Both the position numbers and the translations under genes were made by a program. 19,674 nt of DNA from JALZAH01 sp051000755. Its GTDB lineage: Bacteria; Actinomycetota; Acidimicrobiia; Acidimicrobiales; Palsa-688. Position 1 is the stretch's first letter. Every line of letters starts with the position of its first letter. Where the stretch lies: assembly GCA_051000755.1 (NCBI GenBank), contig JBPCNZ010000080.1, positions 1 to 19,674 of the forward strand, in the 5' to 3' direction. Shown here piece after piece: positions 15,299-19,674 of this stretch. A model generated the notes under the pieces. It ran no database searches, was not told the DNA's origin, and was given only the letters and a program-made list of their open reading frames with translations.

Positions 15299-15328
15299 GG
15301 GCGAGAACCTACTGCCATACTCGGTGAA
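15299..15328. promoter_or_regulatory. 30-bp divergent spacer with two leaderless-type promoters
   Basis: For the TetR gene, TAGGTT (plus-strand 15306-15311) ends exactly 7 nt before the ATG. For the phosphoesterase gene, CATACT (15316-15321) ends exactly 7 nt before the GTG. The two hexamers are 4 bp apart, so polymerase could hardly occupy both at once. No good -35 boxes are visible; these would fall inside the opposite coding regions. Confidence 0.45.
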
Positions 15329-16657
15329 GTGTCCCAGCCAGCAGCGCGGCCCTCCCGGTCACCCCCGTCCCCTGACCGCCCGGTCGGGACCGACACCCTG
15401 CCGGGCATCCACCACATCGTGGTGTTGATGATGGAGAACCACTCCTACGACAACTACCTGGGGATGCTGGACCGTGGCGACGGGCTCCCCAGAGACGGGT
15501 CGGGCCGGCCCACGGTGACCAACCCGACTCGCCGAGGGCGCGCCGTCGCCTCCCACCGGTTGCTCGCCACGACGCAGTACCCCGAGATCCCCAGCCAGTC
15601 GTGGGTGGCGAGCCATGAGCAATGGTCCGAGGGCCGCAACGACGGGTTCGTTCGTAGTGCCGAGGACCAGGGCCAGCCCGTCGGCCCGGGCGTGGCCATG
15701 GGATATTGGACCGAGGACGACCTGCCCTTCTACTACGCCCTGGCCCGGACGTTTCCCCTTGCGGACCGATGGTTCTCCTCCTGCCTGGGGCCGACCTTTC
15801 CCAACCGTCGGTTCCTGGTCTCCGGCACGGCCAACGGCCTCATCGACGACAGCTTGAGTCGAACCATAAACCGGCCCGCCAACGGCACCGTTTTCGATCT
15901 CCTCGACCGGCACCACATCACCTGGAGGAACTACCATCCGGCGTCGCATGCGGGACCGGTCGGCAGTCGGTTGGCCGGTACCCACGGACTGCGGGTCGGG
16001 CGTCTGATCAACGGCTCGGTCAAGGCGGTGAAGGCCCGATTGGGTAACAAGGCCGCCAATGCCAAGTCCCCACTGGAGTTCACGGCTGACTGTTATCCGT
16101 TGGGCCTCCTCCGCTACGCCCGCCACGTCCGGTCGGTGGAGCGATTCATCCGCGATGCCGCCACCGGTGCCCTCCCGGCGGTGAGTCTCGTCGACCCGGA
16201 CTTCCACCAGTACTCCGAGGAGAATCCGCAGGACATCCAGCTGGGAGAGGCTTTCGCGGCCCGGATCATCAACGCCGTCATGCACGGCCCGGGCTGGGCC
16301 GGCACCGTGCTCATCTGGGTGCATGATGAGCACGGCGGCTACTACGACCATGTGCCGCCGCCCGAAGCCCCCGAACCGGACGATCGCCGCCCCCAAGGCG
16401 GCAGTGCATGGGGATACGACCGCTACGGGTTCCGGGTTCCCGCCGTCATCGTGGCCCCGTTCGCCCGGGCGGACTATGTCTCGCACGTGGTCCACGACCA
16501 CACCTCCGTACTGAAGCTCATCGAGACGAAGTGGAACCTGCCTCCCCTGACCCGCCGTGACGCCCACGCCGACAACCTCCTCGATTCGCTTGATCTCGTG
16601 GGTCCGCCGGCCTTCGCCGTCCCGCCCGCCCTGCCGCCTCCGGCCCTGGGGCGATGA
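15329..16657 (+). CDS. phospholipase C / acid phosphatase-type phosphoesterase
   Basis: This 442-aa enzyme of the phosphoesterase family (PF04185 type) includes bacterial phospholipases C and AcpA-like acid phosphatases, which hydrolyse phosphate esters. Motifs are in order: IVVLMMENHSYDNY with E36-N37 as metal ligands, GPTFPNR with T156 as the likely nucleophile position, and H332-DEHGGYYDH-341 with Asp/His metal ligands, then RVPAVIVAPF and DHTSVLKLIE. It is oddly short of a signal peptide: the first 25 residues are Pro/Ser/Arg-rich with no hydrophobic core and no twin-arginine signal, although relatives are usually Tat-exported. GTG 15329 was chosen because it follows a CATACT hexamer by 7 nt; the frame is open further upstream but runs antisense to the TetR gene. 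Confidence 0.88.
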   Translation: MSQPAARPSRSPPSPDRPVGTDTLPGIHHIVVLMMENHSYDNYLGMLDRGDGLPRDGSGRPTVTNPTRRGRAVASHRLLATTQYPEIPSQSWVASHEQWSEGRNDGFVRSAEDQGQPVGPGVAMGYWTEDDLPFYYALARTFPLADRWFSSCLGPTFPNRRFLVSGTANGLIDDSLSRTINRPANGTVFDLLDRHHITWRNYHPASHAGPVGSRLAGTHGLRVGRLINGSVKAVKARLGNKAANAKSPLEFTADCYPLGLLRYARHVRSVERFIRDAATGALPAVSLVDPDFHQYSEENPQDIQLGEAFAARIINAVMHGPGWAGTVLIWVHDEHGGYYDHVPPPEAPEPDDRRPQGGSAWGYDRYGFRVPAVIVAPFARADYVSHVVHDHTSVLKLIETKWNLPPLTRRDAHADNLLDSLDLVGPPAFAVPPALPPPALGR

Positions 16658-16711
16658 TTCTGCGGTTCTGGTGACGTCTACCCGTTGACAGCACCCGATC
16701 CGAGGAGCGTC

Positions 16712-17305
16712 ATGATTGACCTGGAAGCTGCGACGCGGGTCCTGACCGATGTCGTCGCCGGCGTGGGCGACGACCAATTGGGCGCACCGACCCCGTGCAC
16801 CGAGGCCAGCCTTGGTGACCTGCTCGATCATATCGACGGGTTGTCCCTGGCGTTCTCGGCGGCGGCGGCGAAGACACCGATCGGGGGTGGTAGCCAAGGT
16901 CCCTCTGCGGACGCGTCGCGCCTCGGGGAGGATTGGCGCACCCGCATCCCCGAGCGGCTGGCGACCTTGGCCGACGCCTGGCGGGACGAGGAGGCGTGGA
17001 CCGGGATGACGCAGGCCGGTGGCCTCGATCTGCCCGGTGAGATCGCCGGCATCGTCGCCCTGGACGAGGTCGTCGTGCACGGCTGGGACATCGCGATGGC
17101 CAGCGGTCAGAGCTTCTCCTGCCAGCCGGATCTGGTGGCGGTGGCGTACGAGTTCGTCCAATCGGCCGTCGCCCAGAACCCCGACGGCAGCGCCCGCCTT
17201 TTCGGTCCGCCGGTACCGGTGCCCGAGGACGCGCCGCTGCTCGACCGGCTCCTCGGCCTGGCCGGGCGAGACCCGGCGTGGAGCCCTGGAGGATCCGATG
17301 CCTGA
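16712..17305 (+). CDS. TIGR03086-type DinB/maleylpyruvate isomerase-like metal-binding protein
   Basis: This is a 197-aa four-helix-bundle protein. Diagnostic pieces are TPCTEASLGDLLDHIDGL with H40 and ALDEVVVHGWDIA with E119 and H123, which together form the metal site of the mycothiol-dependent isomerase/DinB group. In this group, members join small thiols to substrates or isomerise adducts; the precise reaction here is unknown. ATG 16712 is preferred over the upstream in-frame TTG at 16685 because GAGGAG lies 4 nt before it. Its end overlaps the ATG of the following serine-hydrolase pseudogene by 8 bp, indicating an operon in which the second gene has decayed. Its own frame looks intact. 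Confidence 0.85.
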   Translation: MIDLEAATRVLTDVVAGVGDDQLGAPTPCTEASLGDLLDHIDGLSLAFSAAAAKTPIGGGSQGPSADASRLGEDWRTRIPERLATLADAWRDEEAWTGMTQAGGLDLPGEIAGIVALDEVVVHGWDIAMASGQSFSCQPDLVAVAYEFVQSAVAQNPDGSARLFGPPVPVPEDAPLLDRLLGLAGRDPAWSPGGSDA

Positions 17306-18325
17306 TCCCTTGACGCCCGACGGGTTGGCGCGCTTCGCCGAGGTGGCGGCTGACGTGGTCCGCACCTGCGAGGTGCCCGGCCTGGTGGCGTTGGTCGCTC
17401 GGGGCAAGCAGGTGCACGTCGAGGCGCGGGGCTCGTTGTCGATCGACGGTCCGGCGGTGCAGCGCGACTCGTTGTTCCGGATCGCGTCCACGACCAAGCC
17501 CATCACCGGCGCCGCCACCCTGGCGCTGGTCAGGGAGGGTCTGCTGGCACTGGACGAGCCCATCGACCGGTTGGTGCCCGAGCTGGCGGATCGTCGCGTG
17601 CTGCGCCGGATGGACGGGCCGCTCGATGACACGGTGGCCGCGGTCCGGCCCATCACCGTTCGTGACCTGCTGACGTTCACCTTCGGGTTCGGCATGACGA
17701 TGGAGATGTTCATGGCGCCGCAGCCGTGGCCGGTGGTGGCCGCCACCACCGACATGCACCTGTCGACGATCGGGCCTCCCAGCCCGGCCGATCAGCCCGA
17801 CCCCGACACCTGGATCAAGGCACTCGGGTCGCTACCGCTGCTGGCTCAGCCGGGGGAGCGCTGGCTCTACAACACGGGCGCGGCGGTGCTGGGGGTGCTC
17901 CTGGCCCGAGCGGCAGGGATGCCGTTACCTGACGTCCTTCGCACCCGGATCTTCATACCGCTCGGGATGGGAGACACGGCGTTCTGGGCCGAGGATACGG
18001 CGCGACTGGCGACGGCCGGTGCTGGCGGCAGAGGGCGTCACCGACATGACCCGCGACCAGTTGACCGCGCCGCAGAGGGCGCGGGGACGGCAAGGGCATC
18101 CTCGATGGCCGGGGTTGGGGATTCTGTCAGGCCGTCGTCACCGACGGCCCCTACGCCGGGGCGTTTGGCTGGGACGGCGGCCTGGGCTCGTCGTGGCTGG
18201 TCGATCCCCTCCGGGACCTGGTCGTGATCGTCTTGACCCAGCGGTTGTTCGAGACCGCCCTGGGCCCGCAGTTCAACCGTGACCTGCAGGCCGCGGCCTA
18301 CGGCGCAGTCGCCTCTAGCACCCCG
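17298..18325 (+). pseudogene. decayed serine hydrolase (beta-lactamase/esterase family)
   Basis: The intact N-terminal part begins at ATG 17298 behind GGAGGA and has the family motifs: nucleophile S64-T-T-K67 in RIASTTKPITG, then LALVREGLLALDEPI and WLYNTGAAVLG (Tyr-x-Asn-type motif). After FWAEDTARLATA (about 18017) the frame is lost. Homologous sequence resumes one frame over as VLAAEGVTDMTRDQLTAPQ (18019-18081), and again one frame over from 18086 as GDGKGILDGRGWGFCQAVV, later FGWDGGLGSSWLVDP and VIVLTQRLFETA. Between the first two blocks, I estimate that 50-70 residues expected from relatives are absent. So there is one internal deletion plus at least two frame changes, and the normal stop seems lost: the last frame stays open to 18442, into the convergent GNAT gene. 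The end is set at that gene. Confidence 0.8.
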
Positions 18326-18844
18326 TCACATCTCGCCGTCGACGGCGCGGCGCATGCAGACTCGGGTCGTCGGATCCAGGCCGTGGCCGGTCTCTGCATC
18401 ACGGCGGGCCGACAGCTCCGGTCCGATCTCGGTTTCCTGTAAGACGCTGAAGCCCAGACGCTCGTAGAGCGGCCGGTTCCATGGCACGTCCGTGAAGGTC
18501 GTGAGGGTGATCGCCGGCTTGCCACGGTCGGCCGCCCACACCCAGACCCGATCCAGCAAGGCGCGACCGAGACCGCGGCCTTGCTTGTCGGGCCGGACGC
18601 TCACCTGCTCGACGTGTGCGTTGCCGTCGACCACATCCACCAGGATATAGCCGACAGGGCTGCACCCTTCATCGGCGGCGACCCACGCCCGCCCGGCCCG
18701 TGCGTACCGACCGAGCGCTTCGAGCGACGCCGGCGCGGCATCGGCCACCGCGTCCATGCCGACGTCACGAAACCGCGCACCGGCGAGCCGTTCGATCTCT
18801 TGAAGGGCGGTTCCCTGCTCGACACGAGCGGGACGGATGGTCAC
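18326..18844 (-). CDS. GNAT-family N-acetyltransferase
   Basis: This is a 172-aa GCN5-related acetyltransferase, which transfers an acetyl group from acetyl-CoA to an amine. The acetyl-CoA loop is plain: VEQVSVRPDKQGRGLGRALL with Q88-G-R-G-L-G93. It is followed by ITLTTFTDVPWNRPLYERLG, the usual asparagine/tyrosine region and LGF strand. The substrate is unknown. The start is GTG behind GAGGGAGGT, a strong ribosome site. It follows the methyltransferase gene by 10 bp on the same strand, so both are probably one transcript. The gene converges with the decayed serine hydrolase. Confidence 0.92.
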   Translation of the reverse strand: MTIRPARVEQGTALQEIERLAGARFRDVGMDAVADAAPASLEALGRYARAGRAWVAADEGCSPVGYILVDVVDGNAHVEQVSVRPDKQGRGLGRALLDRVWVWAADRGKPAITLTTFTDVPWNRPLYERLGFSVLQETEIGPELSARRDAETGHGLDPTTRVCMRRAVDGEM

Positions 18845-18854
18845 GGCACCTCCC

Positions 18855-19514
18855 TCAGGCGGTCACGGCTCGTCGGGTGGCCAGAAGGACGGCGTCGTGG
18901 ATCGTGGCCTCGACACCCTCCGGCGTGGTGGTCGGCCGGGGGCGAGCCTCGTTGACCACGACCTCCCACGAGTCGTCCAGCAACCCCGCGACGTCATCGG
19001 CGGTGTAGAACAGGTCCGGCCTCGGGGGACGGTGGACACCCGTGGCCATATCGGACGGGTGGTGGCCGACCACGAGCAGTCTGCCGCCGGGCCGCACCGA
19101 CGCCACAAGTGACGTGAACAGGTGGGTGCGCGGCTCGGGGGGCAGCTGCATGAACTGGGCCGAGACCAGATCGAAGGAGTCGGGCTCAGGCGGGTGAAGC
19201 CGGAGGTCGACCTGGCGCCACTCGATGCGCGCCGCCGCCGAGGAGTCGACATTGCGGGCCTGCTCGGCGGCCCGCTCGAGGGCGACGATGGAGATGTCGG
19301 TGGCGACGACCTCCCATCCCCGGCGGGCCAGCCACAGGGCGTCGGCCCCTTCGCCGCTCCCCACATCGAGCGCCCGCCCAGCCTTGAGGTCGGCAGCCTC
19401 GGCGGCAAGCTGGGGGTTCGGGTTACCGCTCCAGACATGGGGAGAGGACCCGTAGAAGTCGTTCCAGAATCCCTCGTCGTACATGACCTCGGCGTCGTGA
19501 TGGTGCTCACTCAT
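18855..19514 (-). CDS. class I SAM-dependent methyltransferase
   Basis: This 219-aa soluble methyltransferase has motif I as RALDVGSGEGADALWLA (D50-VGSGEG-56), the acidic end of beta 2 at D73 (VVATDIS), FDLVSAQFMQLPP as motif IV, and RPGGRLLVVGHHP after it. The fold uses S-adenosylmethionine; the acceptor is not evident. The N-terminal FWNDFYGSSPHVWSGNPNP resembles small-molecule methyltransferases of the TehB/thiopurine type, so tellurite or another small compound is possible. ATG 19514 is the only start that keeps this segment. A CATACT hexamer ends 6 nt before it, pointing to leaderless transcription. The GNAT gene follows 10 bp downstream. Confidence 0.9.
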   Translation of the reverse strand: MSEHHHDAEVMYDEGFWNDFYGSSPHVWSGNPNPQLAAEAADLKAGRALDVGSGEGADALWLARRGWEVVATDISIVALERAAEQARNVDSSAAARIEWRQVDLRLHPPEPDSFDLVSAQFMQLPPEPRTHLFTSLVASVRPGGRLLVVGHHPSDMATGVHRPPRPDLFYTADDVAGLLDDSWEVVVNEARPRPTTTPEGVEATIHDAVLLATRRAVTA

Positions 19515-19520
19515 GCTCTC

Positions 19521-19526
19521 AGTATG
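19521..19526 (-). promoter_or_regulatory. candidate -10 of the methyltransferase-GNAT operon
   Basis: On the minus strand this is CATACT, ending 6 nt before the ATG of the methyltransferase. The same hexamer at nearly the same distance precedes the phosphoesterase gene. No clear -35 is seen. Confidence 0.4.
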
Positions 19527-19601
19527 GCCACGCCGGACCCCTCGACCCCTGAACCGAAAATAGATCGTGAGTAGTCCGCGGACGCGGGCGCGCGCCTGGG
19601 T

Positions 19602-19618
19602 GCGGGGCGAAGCCCCGC
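19602..19618 (-). terminator. GC-rich hairpin, probable terminator of a gene beyond the right edge
   Basis: GCGGGGC (19602-19608) and GCCCCGC (19612-19618) form a perfect 7-bp stem with a 3-nt loop (GAA on the plus strand, TTC on the minus). It lies about 31 nt beyond the proposed minus-strand stop at 19649-19651. It lacks a T-run directly after the stem; a TATTTT stretch comes later, about 40 bases past the stem. Confidence 0.5.
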
Positions 19619-19648
19619 TCGGGAGGAAGTCGCGATGTTCGGTTGTGC

Positions 19649-19674
19649 TCAGGCGGCGGGGCTGAGGGTGACTT
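19649..19674 (-). CDS. possible last codons of a gene entering from the right
   Basis: On the minus strand the final bases read VTLSPAA followed by TGA at 19651-19649. The GC-rich third positions and the hairpin just downstream suggest a real gene end, but seven codons cannot identify a protein. Confidence 0.25.

Noticed and set aside
14696..15328. Upstream extension of the phosphoesterase frame
   Set aside because: The frame is open, but it runs antisense through the whole TetR gene and has no protein-like signal; the GTG at 15329 is a better start.
16685..16690. TTGACA as a -35 box before the DinB-type gene
   Set aside because: The hexamer is perfect, but no -10-like sequence occurs 16-18 nt downstream.
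15359..17755. 798-codon open frame on the minus strand
   Set aside because: It is antisense to the phosphoesterase, DinB-type and hydrolase genes, which all carry recognisable motifs.

Overview
The window is high-GC DNA with frequent GTG and TTG starts, short intergenic gaps and no tRNA, rRNA, CRISPR array or recognisable insertion sequence. The families point to an actinobacterium: a protein like mycobacterial Rv2466c, a TIGR03086 mycothiol-type DinB protein, a P450 with a small 3Fe-4S ferredoxin, and a ZAS anti-sigma domain. A deep-branching class such as Acidimicrobiia is my guess, not something the sequence proves.

Left part (1-5496): the unfinished 3' end of an unknown gene; a convergent DsbA/nitroreductase-like gene; guaB (IMP dehydrogenase), divergent from it across 40 bp; a DEAD-box RNA helicase that overlaps guaB tail to tail; and a secreted Asp-box propeller lipoprotein.

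Middle part (5640-10473): a two-gene unit of a small unknown protein and a PD-(D/E)XK/Cas4-like Fe-S protein whose DxK signature is replaced; a small membrane protein with an odd duplicated ribosome-site/ATG leader; and, on the opposite strand, a 642-aa SEC-C protein followed 9 bp later by a fusion of an anti-sigma zinc finger, one membrane helix and a YceI domain.

Right part (10650-19674): a ferredoxin-P450 operon; a 453-bp non-coding stretch with a 101-bp quasi-palindrome and a 14-bp tandem repeat; a convergent MFS transporter carrying a 178-residue insert before its last helix; a TetR regulator upstream of it, with a 19-bp palindrome between the two; a PLC-type phosphoesterase divergent from the regulator across 30 bp; a DinB-family gene coupled to a decayed serine hydrolase; and a methyltransferase-acetyltransferase pair. 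The right edge probably holds the last codons of another minus-strand gene followed by a terminator hairpin.

No complete known defence or biosynthetic system is present. A recurring signal is a -10-like hexamer 5-7 nt before a start codon, at six genes, which suggests leaderless transcription. The best candidates for undescribed biology are the quasi-palindrome, the ZAS-YceI fusion, the MFS insert and the PD-(D/E)XK pair.
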